A stretch of 64,000 nucleotides of DNA from Enterovibrio sp. JCM 19048 (GCA_001310415.1 BAXE01000005.1:1-64000), one strand, 5' to 3'; counted from the stretch's first letter, positions 47,555-59,460 are shown. Notes: generated by a model from the letters alone, not told the origin. Translations and numbers: made by a program.

Positions 47555-48736
47555 ATGAAAAAAGTTCTCTCCCGTGTCGCACTGTGTACCCTTGCAGCGC
47601 TTGCTTCTGCCCACGCGACAGCCGCTATTGAAGAAGGTCAACTGACCATTTGGATCAACGGCGACAAAGGCTACAACGGCCTGGCTGAGCTGGGTAAGAA
47701 ATTTGAAGAAGACATGGGTGTGCCTGTTACCGTTGCGTTCCCGGACGATCTGGCAAACAAATTCGCACAGGTTGCGGCAGCGGGTGACGGCCCGGACATC
47801 ATTTTCTGGGCGCATGACCGTTTTGGCGGATACGCGCAGGCAGGTCTGCTGGCTGAAATCAAACCTTCTGCCGAGCTGAAAGACAAAGTGGTCGACTTTG
47901 CATGGGATGCGGTGCAGTACGACGGCAAAACCGTCGGCTACCCAATCGCGGTTGAAGCACTGTCACTGATCTACAACAAAGCGCTGGTACCAACTCCACC
48001 GAAAAACTGGGAAGACATTGCAGCGCTGGATAAAGAACTGCAGAAAGACGGCAAGCGCGCCATCATGTGGAACCTTCGCGAACCGTACTTCACTTGGCCG
48101 GTACTGGCGGCAGACGGCGGTTACGCATTCAAGTTTGATGGCGAGAAATACGACGCGAAAGATATCGGCGTTAACAACGAAGGTTCACGCCGTGCAATGA
48201 GCTTTGTGAAAGGCTTGGTTGACCAGGGCGTTATTTCGCCGGATATGGACTACAGCATCTCTGAAGCCGAGTTCAACAAAGGCAACGTGGCGATGACCAT
48301 CAACGGCCCATGGTCTTGGAGCAACATCGACAAATCCGGTCTGGATTACGGCGTTGCGGTACTGCCAAAACTGAATGGCAACCCGTCTAAACCGTTTGTC
48401 GGCATTCTTTCTGCGGGTATCAGCTCAGCGTCTCCAAACCGCGATCTGGCGGTGGAGTTTATCGAAAACTACCTGATGACTGACGAAGGTCTGGCAATGG
48501 TAGACAACGACAAGCCACTGGGTGCGGTTGCACTGAAATCCTTCCAGGAAGCACTGGAAGCTGACACCCGTATTGCAGCGACCATGCAGAATGCGGAAAC
48601 CGGTGAAATCATGCCGAACATCGCGGCCATGCAGTCATTCTGGTATGCCGAAGGTAACGCCATCCAGAACGTGGTAGACGGACGTCAGTCTGTAGACGAC
48701 GCGCTGAATGCAGCCGCCAAGCAAATGCTGAAATAA
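47555..48736 (+). CDS. malE: Periplasmic maltose/maltodextrin-binding protein MalE
   Basis: A 393-aa protein (E. coli 396) with signal peptide [22 protein letters not shown] and close MalE resemblance: [66 protein letters not shown], and the C-terminal [13 protein letters not shown]. It captures maltose and maltodextrins and delivers them to MalFGK2. AAAGGACG precedes the ATG. First gene of malEFG; a hairpin follows the stop. The frame is intact. Confidence 0.97.
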   Translation: MKKVLSRVALCTLAALASAHATAAIEEGQLTIWINGDKGYNGLAELGKKFEEDMGVPVTVAFPDDLANKFAQVAAAGDGPDIIFWAHDRFGGYAQAGLLAEIKPSAELKDKVVDFAWDAVQYDGKTVGYPIAVEALSLIYNKALVPTPPKNWEDIAALDKELQKDGKRAIMWNLREPYFTWPVLAADGGYAFKFDGEKYDAKDIGVNNEGSRRAMSFVKGLVDQGVISPDMDYSISEAEFNKGNVAMTINGPWSWSNIDKSGLDYGVAVLPKLNGNPSKPFVGILSAGISSASPNRDLAVEFIENYLMTDEGLAMVDNDKPLGAVALKSFQEALEADTRIAATMQNAETGEIMPNIAAMQSFWYAEGNAIQNVVDGRQSVDDALNAAAKQMLK

Positions 48737-48743
48737 CCCAAAA

Positions 48744-48767
48744 GCAGGGAGGGCTCGCTCTCCCTGC
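48744..48767 (+). other. malE-malF intercistronic hairpin
   Basis: GCAGGGAG GGCTCGCT CTCCCTGC, stem of 8 bp with no T-run, right after malE. In E. coli REP hairpins sit at the same place and protect the malE message, giving more binding protein than permease; this may do the same. Confidence 0.6.
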
Positions 48768-48832
48768 ATTCCCCGTTGTTATTGCTTTTATATTTGCCTT
48801 CCAAAATTGGATTTTGAGAGTAAGGAGCTGGT

Positions 48833-50407
48833 ATGCAGCCAGTGCATGATGCGGGCTTTTTGCAGCCGCAGTCTGAAACAAAAAAAACCGCCCATCCAAA
48901 CTACCTGAAGTGGACAATCCTCACCCTGATCGCCGCGGTCAACGGGTATGCCACTATTCTGATGTACGCGCAGGGTGAAACCGCCTTTGCATTACTGACC
49001 GTTTTCCTCACAGCATTGGCTGTTTTCATCTTCGGCAGTAACAAAACTTACGCTCACCGCTACATTTACCCCGGTATCGCCGGGATGGTTATCTTCATCA
49101 TCTTCCCACTGGTTTATACCGTGGGTCTGGCGTTTACCAACTACAGCGCCGCAAACCAGTTAACACTGGAACGCGCCCAGTCGGTACTCATGAGCCGCAC
49201 CTACCAGTCCGGCGCTGCGTATGGCTTTGATTTGTACAACACTGCAAACGGCTACCGCGTTGTGGTGAAAGACGGTGACCAATTGCTGCAAACAGGCACG
49301 CTGGATTTGGCAAACCTGCCAGCAGAGCCGGTCACCCTGGTGGATTCAATATCGTTTGACGGTAAAAAAGCGCCGATCAAAGAGATTGTGCAAAACCGTA
49401 CCGAGCTTTCCAAACTGCTGCTGATCATGCCGGACGGCGAAGAAATCCGCATGAGTGGCCTGCGCAAGTTCGCCGCTGAAGGCCCGCTTTACACCATGCA
49501 AAGCGATGGTGAAACCCTTTACAACAACCGCGAGCAAACCTACTTCAAACCGAACCACGAGATTGGCTACTACCAGCAAATCGATGCGGAAGGCCAGTTC
49601 GTGGGCAAACCTGTCTCTCCGGGTTTTGTGGTGAACGTGGGTTGGGACAACTTCCACCGCGTGTTGACCGATGACGGTATCAAAGAGCCGTTTGTCGGCA
49701 TTTTCATCTGGACGGTTGTCTTTGCTTTCCTGGCGGTCGCACTGACACTGGCTGTGGGCATGGTGCTGGCATGTATCGTTCAGTGGGAGCCATTGAAGGG
49801 TGCCGGTGTGTACCGCGTTCTCCTGATTTTGCCTTACGCGGTACCTTCGTTTATCTCCATCCTGATTTTCCGCGGCCTGTTCAACCAAAGTTTTGGTGAA
49901 ATCAACATGATGTTGGAAGCTATGTTCGGCATCCAGCCTAACTGGTTCTCCGATCCTCTGATGGCCAAGATCATGATAGTGATGGTCAATACCTGGCTGG
50001 GTTTCCCCTACATGATGATCCTGTGCATGGGCTTGCTGAAATCCATCCCGGAAGATCTGTACGAAGCCTCAGCGATTGATGGTGCGGGTCCAATCCAGAA
50101 CTTCTTCCACATCACACTGCCGATGTTGGTGAAGCCACTGACGCCGCTGCTGATCGCCAGCTTCGCGTTCAACTTCAACAACTTCGTGATGATCATGCTG
50201 TTGACCAACGGCGGCCCGAACATGCTCAACACCTCAGAGCCAGCGGGCTACACAGATATTCTGGTGAGCTACACCTACCGTATTGCGTTCGAAGGTGGTG
50301 GTGGTCAGGACTTTGGCCTTGCGGGTGCCATTGCAACCCTGATCTTCCTGATGGTTAGCGGTATGGCACTGCTGAACCTGAAATTTACCAAGCTGTCGCA
50401 GGATTAA
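48833..50407 (+). CDS. malF: Maltose ABC transporter permease MalF
   Basis: A 524-aa inner-membrane protein (E. coli 514). N-terminal spans ([37 protein letters not shown]), a large periplasmic P2-type loop (about 115-270), then the permease core with the EAA loop [26 protein letters not shown]. It forms the channel with MalG. Followed by malG 11 bases later in the same operon. The frame is intact. Confidence 0.96.
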   Translation: MQPVHDAGFLQPQSETKKTAHPNYLKWTILTLIAAVNGYATILMYAQGETAFALLTVFLTALAVFIFGSNKTYAHRYIYPGIAGMVIFIIFPLVYTVGLAFTNYSAANQLTLERAQSVLMSRTYQSGAAYGFDLYNTANGYRVVVKDGDQLLQTGTLDLANLPAEPVTLVDSISFDGKKAPIKEIVQNRTELSKLLLIMPDGEEIRMSGLRKFAAEGPLYTMQSDGETLYNNREQTYFKPNHEIGYYQQIDAEGQFVGKPVSPGFVVNVGWDNFHRVLTDDGIKEPFVGIFIWTVVFAFLAVALTLAVGMVLACIVQWEPLKGAGVYRVLLILPYAVPSFISILIFRGLFNQSFGEINMMLEAMFGIQPNWFSDPLMAKIMIVMVNTWLGFPYMMILCMGLLKSIPEDLYEASAIDGAGPIQNFFHITLPMLVKPLTPLLIASFAFNFNNFVMIMLLTNGGPNMLNTSEPAGYTDILVSYTYRIAFEGGGGQDFGLAGAIATLIFLMVSGMALLNLKFTKLSQD

Positions 50408-50418
50408 GGAGTACCGCC

Positions 50419-51307
50419 ATGCCTATGGTTCAATCAAAATCGCAGAAGTACCGTGTTTGGGCAACGCATGCCGGATTGTGTGTGTTCCTGTCCCTCATCC
50501 TGTTCCCTATGCTGATGATCATTGCTATCTCATTGCGTGAGGGTAATTTCGCCAGCGGCGAGCTGATTCCAAGCAACCCAACGCTGGATCACTGGCGCCT
50601 GGCGCTGGGGCTGAATGTCACTAACGCCGATGGCAGCGTGACACCGCCGCCTTTCCCTGTGCTGTTGTGGCTGTGGAACACGGTGAAAATCGCGGGTATC
50701 ACGTCGCTGATCATCGTGTGTATGTCCACCACCAGTGCGTATGCGTTCGCCCGCCTTCGCTTTAAAGGCAAAAGCAACATCCTGAAAGCCATGATGATTT
50801 TTCAGATGTTCCCGGCGGTATTGGGTCTGGTCGCGATTTACGCTCTGTTTGACCGTCTCGGCCAGTACATCCCATTCCTCGGCCTCAACACCCACGGTGG
50901 CCTGATCTTCTCCTACCTGGGAGGGATTGCCCTGCACGTCTGGACGATCAAAGGCTATTTCGAAACCATTGATGGCTCGCTGGAAGAAGCGGCGGCGCTG
51001 GATGCGCGACACCATGCAGGCATTCCGTCTGGTATTGCTGCCGTTGTCTGTGCCAATCCTTGCGGTGGTGTTCATCCTGTCGTTCATCGGTGTGGTGACA
51101 GAAGTGCCGGTCGCGTCGCTGCTGCTGACTGACGTAAACAGCTACACACTGGCCGTTGGTATGCAGCAATACCTGTACCCGCAAAATTACCTGTGGGGTG
51201 ACTTTGCCGCAGCGGCTGTGTTGTCAGCCATGCCGATTACTATCGTCTTCCTGCTGGCTCAGAAATTCCTGGTTGGCGGCCTGACTTCAGGTGGCGTTAA
51301 AGGTTAA
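50419..51307 (+). CDS. malG: Maltose ABC transporter permease MalG (frame broken)
   Basis: 296 aa when repaired, the same as E. coli MalG. Six membrane spans and the EAA loop ([20 protein letters not shown] after repair). Near 51004 and 51016 the sequence reads GATGCGCGACACCATGCAGG where family conservation demands GATGGCGCG and CCATGGCAG: two G-G pairs each reduced to one G. This double loss is the clearest case in the window that breaks are homopolymer errors, since both restore conserved residues. It partners MalF. Ends in GLTSGGVKG, followed by a terminator. Confidence 0.96.
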
Positions 51308-51358
51308 ATATATCCCCAAACTACCTGAAGATGCAGGATTCAGGCTGTTTGGTATAAC

Positions 51359-51386
51359 ATGCCTGGCGAAATGTCAGGCATTTTTC
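51359..51386 (+). terminator. Terminator of malEFG
   Basis: ATGCCTG GCGAAATGT CAGGCAT followed by TTTT. It ends 15 bases before the GH36 start codon. Confidence 0.82.
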
Positions 51387-51400
51387 TTGAGTAAAATGCG

Positions 51401-53117
51401 ATGAACAATAACACCCTACAATCGTATTCTTTGCTGTTTGATTTATTAATTGAATCAAAGAACAACAATCAAATTGCATTGAAAATTATTTCAGATAAAG
51501 AAATAGATTTGCCTGAATACTTTCCTGTTATCAGGTTCGAGAAGAGATTTAATGAAAACTGTCGTGTTGTTGGTGACGGTTTTCAAATGCTTTGCCAAAC
51601 AACGGGGTTTTTAAATAAAGCTGAGCCCGTTGGACGTTGTCCGGATAATAATGAGAGTTACCGGATATATGGCAAAGACGATAACCAGCGTTATTACAAT
51701 TATCTGGTGATTGAAGAAAGCGAAGGCTACACCTTGTTCGGCTTTACCTCTTGTCACCGTTATGCCGGTTTCTTTGAGATTACAGACGGGCAGGTGACCG
51801 CGGCTCTGGACGGCGAAAACATCACCTTGGAACCGGGCGAGCACCATCTCGAATCCATTGCCGTTTTAGAAGGCGAAACGCTGGCGCAGGTGTATGAGCA
51901 ATTTGCCGCGGCCATTGCGGTCAATCACCCGCCAAGAGCCCACGTTGCTGATGCATCACCCATCGGCTGGTGCTCGTGGTACGCCTATTATGCGGCGTCT
52001 CTGCCGAAGATATTGGCACCAACCTCGACCAGATGCGTGGCGATCTCAACGATATCGAATGGGTGTTGCTGGACGACGGCTACCAGGCCTTTATGGGCGA
52101 TTGGCTGACACCCTCCGAGCGCTTCACGGGCGGCGTAAAAGCGGTGATTGAAGACATCAAAGCACGTGGCAAAAAGCCTGCGATCTGGATGGCACCGTTT
52201 ATCGCCGAGCCAGGATCTGCCGTGTTCCGTGAACACCCGGAATGGTTCGTGCGCGCTGAAAATGGCGAAACCTTGAAAGCGGAAGACGTGACCTATGGCG
52301 GTTGGCGCTGCCTGCCGTGGCTGATGCTGGATACCAGCCAGCAAGCAGTCTGCGACCACCTGACTCAAACCGTTAAAACCATGCGTGAAGAGTGGGGCGT
52401 AGAGCTTTTCAAGCTGGATGCCAACTATTGGGGCGCGCTGAAAGGCAAACGCGCCAACCCACAAGTGACGGGTATTGAAGCCTATCGACGGGGAATGGAA
52501 GCTATCGCGAAAGGGGCAGGCGATGCCTGGCTGCTGGGTTGCAATGCACCGATGTGGCCGTCCCTTGGCATGGTGGATGCCATGCGTGTATCTGACGATG
52601 TCGAGCGTGTGCCGCACCGTTTCAGCCAAATTGCCCGAGAGAGTTTCTTCCGCAGCTGGCAGCACCAGCAACTTTGGCATATCGACCCGGATTGCGTCAC
52701 CCTGACCGATATTCCGGGGCAGGAAACGGATGATGCCGCGTACCGATACCACCGCGATGTGGTCGCTGCCGTCGGTGGCTTGCTGCTCTCTGGCGACCCG
52801 TTGGCAGAGATGGACAGCAGCGCCAAGGCGTCATTCTCGCGACTTATCCAGCGCAGCCAGCTTAGTTCTGCGCCCGTGCAGTTTACGGATTTGTCGCTGA
52901 ACTACGGCAAGCTGGCGCTTGAGAGTGGCGAAACGCTGCATGCTGCAATGACCTATCTCAAGGATGACTGGGAGCAGTTGACTGTGACATTACAAAACGA
53001 TAAAGCCGTCGATTGGTTTGATTATTGGAGCGGCGAGAAATTAAACCACGAGCGCAGAAATTCTGGGTAATTAATTTGTCTTCGGAGAATCGAAGTCAGT
53101 TAATTATCAGCAAATAA
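51401..53117 (+). CDS. Family 36 glycoside hydrolase, alpha-galactosidase-like (frame broken)
   Basis: About 572 aa when repaired. An N-terminal beta domain (about 1-185), then a GH36 barrel: IGWCSWYAYYAG, DIEWVLLDDGYQAFMGDWL, KPAIWMAPFIAEPGS, LFKLDANYWGAL (nucleophile Asp) and LGMVDAMRVSDDVERV (acid/base Asp). No signal peptide, so cytosolic. One G is missing near 51998 (TATGCGGCGTC for TATGCGGGCGTC); a further loss near 53056 probably truncates the visible C-terminus (a repaired end at 53117 reads FWVINLSSENRSQLIISK). Alpha-galactosidase would be the default, yet it lies in the maltose cluster right after malEFG, so action on an alpha-glucoside or mixed alpha-galactoside is possible. Confidence 0.85.
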
Positions 53118-53130
53118 ATCCCATAACCAA

Positions 53131-53165
53131 AAGCCATCGCTTAAATAGGGTGGCTTTTCTTTTTT
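53131..53165 (+). terminator. Terminator of the GH36 gene
   Basis: AAAAGCCATC GCTTAAATA GGGTGGCTTTT followed by CTTTTTT. Confidence 0.8.
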
Positions 53166-53316
53166 GGTTTATTTTGTTGGTTGTATTTCATTTTCAATAT
53201 TTGGCATATCATCACATTCTGCGCAAAGCGAAGAAATAAAACGTATGCAAGAATCCAGACATTAATAATAAACGCATTATTAACTTCTACTCTGTGTATT
53301 GTTTTAAGGATGTGCA

Positions 53317-56300
53317 ATGCCTACATTTAAAATTTCAAAACTGGCAGCAGCAATGACAATTATTTCAACCGTCTCCCTCTCGGGTTGTGGCGCTTTTTCT
53401 GAAAACGAAAAATCACCCAACACCGGCTCACCGGCACCGGGTCATCTGCGTGTGTATTTAAACATGCTGGAAAATGACTACCAGGATATGACACTTCACG
53501 TCTGGAACAACGAGCAGTGTTCAGCCTACAAAGGCACGGATACAGACTGGAACCGTGGCCTGCAGTTTGATGGTGTGGACGACGCATTCGGCGCGTACTG
53601 GGATCTGCCAATCCTTGATTCAACCCAGGGCTGCATAAACTTTATTCCGCACCGTGGCGATGAAAAGCCGCTGCCACAGGATGCAAAAGCCTATATCGAA
53701 GAAGCCGCGAAAATTGGCTTCCGCGCCTTTACCTTCAAAGGCGATGGCAATGTTTACTACGAACCGCTGGCACTGCCGCCACTGAACCTGACAGGCGCAA
53801 CCGCGCACTGGGTTGACGCACAAACCCTGCTCACACCTGCGGATGTTACCCATGTTGAGTTGTATCAGTCGCTCACTGGCGGTGTGAATATCTCCGGTGA
53901 TGAGATTTCTGGCTTTGATAAAAAAATCGATGCGACAGCCAATGCAGAAAGCCGCTGGCAATCCCGATTCCCACACTTGGGTGGCATGGCTAGCTGGCAT
54001 CTGCCACTGACCAATGATGAGGCAAAATCCCTGCTCAAAGGGCAGTTGGTGGCCGTGGCGAAAAACGCCGAAGGCAAGATTGTGTCAGCCACTCAGGTGC
54101 AAATCGCCGGTGTGCTGGATACCCTTTACGTCGAACACGGCACGGCGAATGACGACAACCTGACTTACGGCGCAACCGTCGCCAATGGCAAAACTGCCTT
54201 CAGGTTGTGGGCACCGACAGCGCAGTCCGTCAGCCTTGTCGGTTACGACAGCGACAAGACCAAAACGGGCACCATCCCGATGCAGTTTGATGCCCAATCC
54301 GGCAGTTGGTTTGTGGAAACTGACAAACTGGGTCACGGCGATTTCTACCGCTACGACATGACGGTGTATCACCCGGCCGTCAACGAAGTGCGCCACTATG
54401 AAGTGACCGACCCATACTCACTCAGCCTGTCGATGAACTCGACATTCAGCCAGGTGGTTGACCTTGACCATCCCGATCTGAAACCGGCGGGCTGGGATGC
54501 GATGCAAAGCCCGCACAGCCAGCAAAACCCGGCCAAGATGGTGATTTACGAATCACATATCCGCGACCTTTCTGCGCTGGATGCCTCGGTTTCTGCTGCC
54601 CACCGCGGCAAATTCAAGGCACTGACTGAAACCGCTTCTGCGCCGGTTAAACACCTGACCTCACTGGCGCAAAGCGGCGTGACACACCTGCACTTGTTGC
54701 CTGTGTTCGACATTGTCTCTGTCAACGAAGACCCGGCGAAGGTGATTGATATTCACCAACCATTCAGCGCCTGTGTGACATCAATCCGTCAGCGAAAAAC
54801 AGCGAATTTGCATCCTACTGCGACAGCGAGAAAACCGTCGCAGAAGTGTTTGAAATCCTCAAAGCCAGCGATGGCGCAGATTCGCCACTGGTGCAGAAAC
54901 TCAATCGACTGGTCGCAGGTCACGACAGCTACAATTGGGGCTATGACCCTTACCACTACACCGCGCCGGAAGGATCTTACTCCACCGCGCCTGATGGCAT
55001 GACCCGAATCCGCGAGTTCCGCGAAATGGTCATGAGCATCAAACAGAACATCGGCATGAACGTCATCATGGACGTGGTTTACAACCATACCAATGCGGTT
55101 GGCCCGGATGCGGATCACTCAGTGCTGGACAAGGTAGTGCCATGGTATTACCAACGCCTGAACACACAGTCCGGCGGTGTGGAAACCTCGACCTGTTGTT
55201 CAAACACCGCACCGGAAAACGCCATGATGGGACGCCTGATCCGTGACTCGCTGGTGGTGTGGTCGAAAGACTACAAAGTGGATGCGTTCCGTTTCGACTT
55301 GATGGGTCACCACCCGAAAGCGCAGATCCTGGAAGCGCGTGAAGCGGTGCGTCAGGTCAACCCTGATACCTACTTCTACGGTGAAGGCTGGAACTTCGGT
55401 GAAGTGGCCAACAACACCCGTTTTGAGCAGGCCATTCAGGGCAATATGGCAGGAACCGGCGTGGGGACTTTCTCCGATCGTCTGCGTGATGCCGTGCGTG
55501 GCGGTGGCCCGTTCGACGGCGGTGATGCGCTGCGCGCCAATCAGGGCTTTGGTAATGGTGCGTATGTCATGCCAAATGACATGAATGGCGTCAGCCGCGA
55601 AAGCGCGCTGCACAGTACCGATCTGGTTCGCCTTGGCATGGCGGGCAACCTGAAAAGCTATGAGCTGACCACCTATACCGGCGAGCGCAAACGCGGCGAG
55701 CACATCGACTACAACGGTCAGCCAGCGGGTTATGCCGACCAGCGACCGAAGTGCAGAACTATGTCTCCAAGCACGACAACCAAACGCTGTGGGACAATAA
55801 CCAGTACAAGATCCCTTACGAAGCGCCGCTCGATACCCGCATGCGCATGCAGGCGGTGTCACTGGCAACCGCCATGTTGGGGCAGGGTGTGCCGTTTACA
55901 CATCAGGGTGTTGAGCTGCTGCGCTCCAAATCCATGCAGCGTGACTCGTACGACTCCGGTGACTGGTACAACCGCGTGGATTACAGCCTGCAAGACAACA
56001 ACTGGAACAAAGGCCTGCCGCGTGAGGACAAAGACGGCCCGAACTACGACATGATCAACACAGTAATCGAAGGCCATGGCGACAATGCCAAGCCGGGTCA
56101 GGCCGAGATGCAGACAATGGTCAGCTACTACAAAGAGCTGGCAAGCCTTCGCGCCCATTACCCGCTGATCACGTTAGGCAATGCAGACGACGTGCTGCGC
56201 CGTGTTGGGTTCCTTAATACCGGGCCTTCGCAAGTTGCCGGGCTGGTGGTGATGACGATTGATAACGGCATCAACGCCGGTGATGACCTCGACAGCAATG

Positions 56301-56518
56301 TGGACGGTCTGGTGGTGGTGATTAATGCCTCGCCGCAGCAGCAAATCGTGGAGATGGGCCAATCCGGTCTGGCGCTCAGCGCCAAGCACACCAGTGACCT
56401 GAAAGGGGATGCGCGTGTGGATGGCACCGCGATTGTGGTTCCTGCCTGGACGCCAGCCGTGTTCGAGCTGGCCCGCAACGGTAGCCGCGGCGCGGGTATT
56501 CCACCTGTGGAGAACTGA
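53317..56518 (+). CDS. pulA: Pullulanase-type debranching lipoprotein (frame broken twice)
   Basis: About 1067 aa when repaired. Lipobox LSGC (Cys24). CBM41-like starch-binding module near 45-150 (LRVYLNMLENDYQDMTLHVW), CBM48-like module (TAFRLWAPTAQSVSLVGYD), then the GH13 barrel with YNWGYDPYHYTAPEGSYST (pullulanase signature), MDVVYNHTN, VDAFRFDLMGHHP (nucleophile Asp), YGEGWNFGE (acid/base Glu) and VSKHDNQTLWD. It cleaves alpha-1,6 branches of pullulan and glycogen/amylopectin at the cell surface. One C is missing near 54766 and one near 55743 (CAGCGACC for CAGCCGACC). AAGGA precedes the ATG. Likely MalT-controlled; no box was clear. Confidence 0.94.
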
Positions 56519-56547
56519 TGGTGAAACGCCGGAATAACTGAATCTCA

Positions 56548-56580
56548 GCACAGCCTCGACGTAGGGCTGTGCTTTTCTCT
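56548..56580 (+). terminator. Terminator of pulA
   Basis: GCACAGCC TCGACGTA GGGCTGTGC followed by TTTTCTCTTTTT. Confidence 0.85.
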
Positions 56581-56604
56581 TTTTGATATTGAGGTGAATG
56601 GACG

Positions 56605-58459
56605 ATGAATACACCTTTTCTTTATCACGGACAGGATTGCCACTGGGTGATCCCGTCGCAGGATTCCCTGACCGTGCGTGTCGTGACCGAAGCCGGTTTT
56701 GAACCGACTGCCTTTTACGTGCGCTGCGAGCCGGACAATGAGCAAAAGCTGATTGCGATGAAGGAGGTGAAAACCGACAACGCCGCAGCTTCCCGCCTGA
56801 AAACCTGGCAGGCAGAACTGCCTCTGAACCGCGACAAACCCACCACTGTGTATTGCTTCAAAGCGGTACAGGGAAACCTGCAGTGGTGGCTGCACGGCGA
56901 AGGGGTATCGACGGGTGCCGGGGCTGGAAAAGCAGTTCCGCTACAACGCCGCGCACCAGCCGCCAGATTGGGTAAAACACCAGATTTTCTACCAGATATT
57001 TCCGGATCGTTTTGCCAACGGCAACCCATCCATCAGCGTGAAAGATGGCGAATACTGTTTGCAGGGCAATGAAAAACCAGCGCTGGCAAAACCGTGGGGC
57101 GAGCCGGTTTCCGAGCATGGCACTAACGGCGCGTGCGAATTCTATGGCGGGGATCTGAAAGGGATCCGCGACAAGCTGGATTACCTGCAGGCATTGGGTG
57201 TCACGACTCTGTATCTGAACCCAATTTTCACCGCGCCCAGCAACCACAAATACGACACCTCAGACTACTTCAACATCGACCCGCACCTCGGCACCAATCA
57301 AGAGTTCGCCGACCTGGTGGCTGACCTTCACCAGCGCGGCATGAAAATCGTGCTGGATGCGGTGTTCAACCACACCTCACTCAACCACCCGTGGTTTGAT
57401 GGTTTTGAACGCCGCGAAGATGGCCTCGGTGCGTGGAAAAATCCGTCGTCGCCATACCGCGAGTATTACCAGTTTGACGGTGATTCCGACGACTACGTGG
57501 GTTGGAACGGCGTCAAAAGCCTGCCCAAACTGAACTACCTCAATCAGGCAGTGCGGGACTATTTCTACCAAGGTGAAAACGCAGTGATCAAACATTGGCT
57601 GCGCCCGCCTTATGGCATTGATGGCTGGCGTTTTGATGTCATCCACATGCTGGGAGAAGGGGAAGGGGCGACCAACAACGCCCACTATGTGAAAGCGTTC
57701 CGCGAGTCGGCCAAGTCCGTCAACCAGGACTGCTATGTGCTGGGCGAACACTTCTTCGAAGCCACCCAATGGCTGCAAGGCGATCAGGAAGATGGCGCGA
57801 TGAACTACTACGGCTTCGCCCATCCTGTTCGCGCCTTCTTTACCGGATTGGATATCTCGTTCGACCCTTGTTACCTGAATGCGGAAACCTTCGCCGCCTG
57901 GCTGATGGAAGCCATGGCCAAAGTGCCGTGGCAAAACCAGCTATCACAACTCAACCAGCTCGACAGCCACGACACCATGCGATTCCTGACCATGGCGAAC
58001 AGTGATGAAGCCACCCTGAAAAGCGCACTGATGTTCCTGTTCTGCTGGGTTGGCGTGCCATGCATTTACTACGGCACGGAAGTGGCAATGGAAGGCGGGC
58101 ACGACCCAGACAACCGCCGCACCTTCCCATGGGAGCAACTGGACAGCCGCGATGATATGGTCGCTTTTATCAATACTCTAACCACACTGCGCCGCGAATC
58201 CAACGCCCTGCAAAGCGGCAGCCTGCAATGGCTCTATGCCAAAGGCGACGTGCTCGCTTTCGCGAGAACCCTGGGTGATGACATTGTGATTTGCGCAGTG
58301 AACCGTGGCGAAGATCCGGCCACCATTTCGCTGCCACTCTGGCAAACCGGTACAATGCAAACCTGCTTCAGCACGCTGTTTGGCGGGCAGAGCGTAAAAG
58401 CCAGTGATGGTGAGTTGTTGATGACTGTGGAAGGGAAGTCAGCGCAGGTTTTGTGGTAG
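56605..58459 (+). CDS. malZ: Maltodextrin glucosidase MalZ (frame broken once)
   Basis: About 617 aa when repaired (E. coli about 605). An N-terminal beta module (1-115) then GH13: QIFYQIFPDRFANGN, LYLNPIFTAPSNHKYDT, VLDAVFNHTSLNHPWF, DGWRFDVIHMLGEG (nucleophile Asp), VLGEHFFEATQWLQG (Glu) and LDSHDTMRFL. It removes glucose from the reducing end of maltodextrins in the cytosol. One extra G near 56913 (ACGGGTGCC) shifts the frame between the two modules. GAGGTG precedes the ATG. Followed by an AT-rich island, not by another mal gene. Confidence 0.93.
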
Positions 58460-58495
58460 AGATTGTTGCTGGTTTTGGTTTTTTGGCTATTGGTT

Positions 58496-58519
58496 CTTCC
58501 CCCTTTTTTAAGGGGGAAG
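58496..58519. repeat. Palindromic hairpin, left copy
   Basis: CTTCCCCCTT TTTT AAGGGGGAAG: perfect 10-bp stem 36 bases after malZ. Similar in core to the palindrome at 59341-59363. It may act as the malZ terminator or be one end of a small mobile unit. Confidence 0.65.
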
Positions 58520-58575
58520 TTAAGTCTTTTTTGCAGCGGGTAAGGAGAAATGCGTTAGTTAGGTAAATATTAATG

Positions 58576-58873
58576 CTACTCTTCATTCCACTTACGGATA
58601 TTGTGCTCCCAACCTTCTTGTTCTTCTGGCGATAATGGTGAATTTACCTCATAGCAAGATTCACACATACCATTGATAAGATAGTTTTTATCTTCATATT
58701 CATTACAATCATCCATCGTACATTTGACCATTTCAGAGAATTCATCCCGATAGCACTCATCACAGATGGCTTGTCCATCAACCTGCCAATAATATGTAGA
58801 GTCTATATTGCTTCCGCAGTGGCAAGTTGTTTTTTTGTTGCTAAAGTTTCTTATTTTCTTTAATTACAGGCAT
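58576..58873 (-). CDS. Small cysteine-rich (zinc-ribbon-like) protein, frame broken once
   Basis: About 98 aa when repaired; not obvious in simple frame searches. From ATG 58873 (preceded by GAGAG) the frame reads VIKENKKL and meets a stop; removing one T from TTT near 58843 continues it as SNKKTTCHCGSNIDSTYYW, QAICDECYRDEF, VKCTMDDCNEY, MCESCYEV and ends in RKWNEE at 58576. Four cysteine pairs (C-x-C, C-x2-C, C-x4-C, C-x2-C) suggest one or two zinc ribbons. Strongly AT-rich, unlike malZ and the GH13 gene around it, so it may be acquired. No family recognised. Confidence 0.6.
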
Positions 58874-59420
58874 TTTTTCTCTCGTAATTTTCAGAGGTTT
58901 TTAATGGCGAATTCACTCACAAGAATGAAATGTAAGTTAATATTGGCAAATGAATACATATATTGAGTGGGTCAAAAGTAAGTCAAAAATAGTGATAATT
59001 ACCTCGCTTCTAACTATTGGCTGAAAACTTATACCTACAGGTACATCTCTAGAGTGCCCTTTAGAATATGTGGCAACTCTCTAGTCATCATTTTCAGTTT
59101 TTGTTCTCTGATATCCCCACCATTCCTTTGTGCACGAGTGCTTATAACATATTTTTTATTTTATCATTTAGTTATGAGTTACATGCGTGACATAAAGTAC
59201 AAAATTCAGTTTTTCATAGTTAATGATTCACTTGATATACTTAATTGGACTCATTCATTCGGCCTGTACATTGACAATAAAAAGATTTACCTGATAAATG
59301 AATGTGGTGCATTAAGAGCTCATAACCATATATGTAGAAACCTTCCCCTTGAAAAGGGGAAGGGACTAAAAGAGGCAAAAGCTCAGTATCCCGACAGCTT
59401 ATGCAGCTTCCCAATAAACA
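58874..59420. other. AT-rich non-coding stretch
   Basis: About 550 bases of high A+T between the small cysteine-rich gene and the GH13 terminator. It holds the palindrome at 59341-59363 and one 142-codon open frame (59054-59482) that I reject as a gene. No tRNA, integrase or recognisable element. Confidence 0.5.
59341..59363. repeat. Palindromic hairpin, right copy
   Basis: CCTTCCCCTT GAA AAGGGGAAGG: perfect 10-bp stem whose core matches the palindrome at 58496-58519. The two copies bound the AT-rich island. Confidence 0.65.
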
Positions 59421-59422
59421 AA

Positions 59423-59460
59423 AAGCCCCAAGTGTCATCACTCGGGGCTTCGTGTTTTTT
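59423..59460 (-). terminator. Terminator of the GH13 gene
   Basis: AGCCCCAAGTG TCAT CACTCGGGGCT (one internal mismatch) flanked by an A-run on the left and T-rich sequence on the right; serves the leftward GH13 gene ending at 59485. Confidence 0.75.

Noticed and set aside
51316..51352. Imperfect palindrome between malG and the GH36 gene
   Set aside because: CCAAAC...GTTTGG stem has internal mismatches and no T-run; the true terminator follows at 51359-51386. It may be a leftover structure, but no role can be supported.
47537..57934. Long antisense open frames opposite malE, malF, malG, GH36, pulA and malZ (for example 49346-49888, 51988-52752, 57377-57934)
   Set aside because: They arise from codon bias of the real genes on the other strand; none has a family match or ribosome site.
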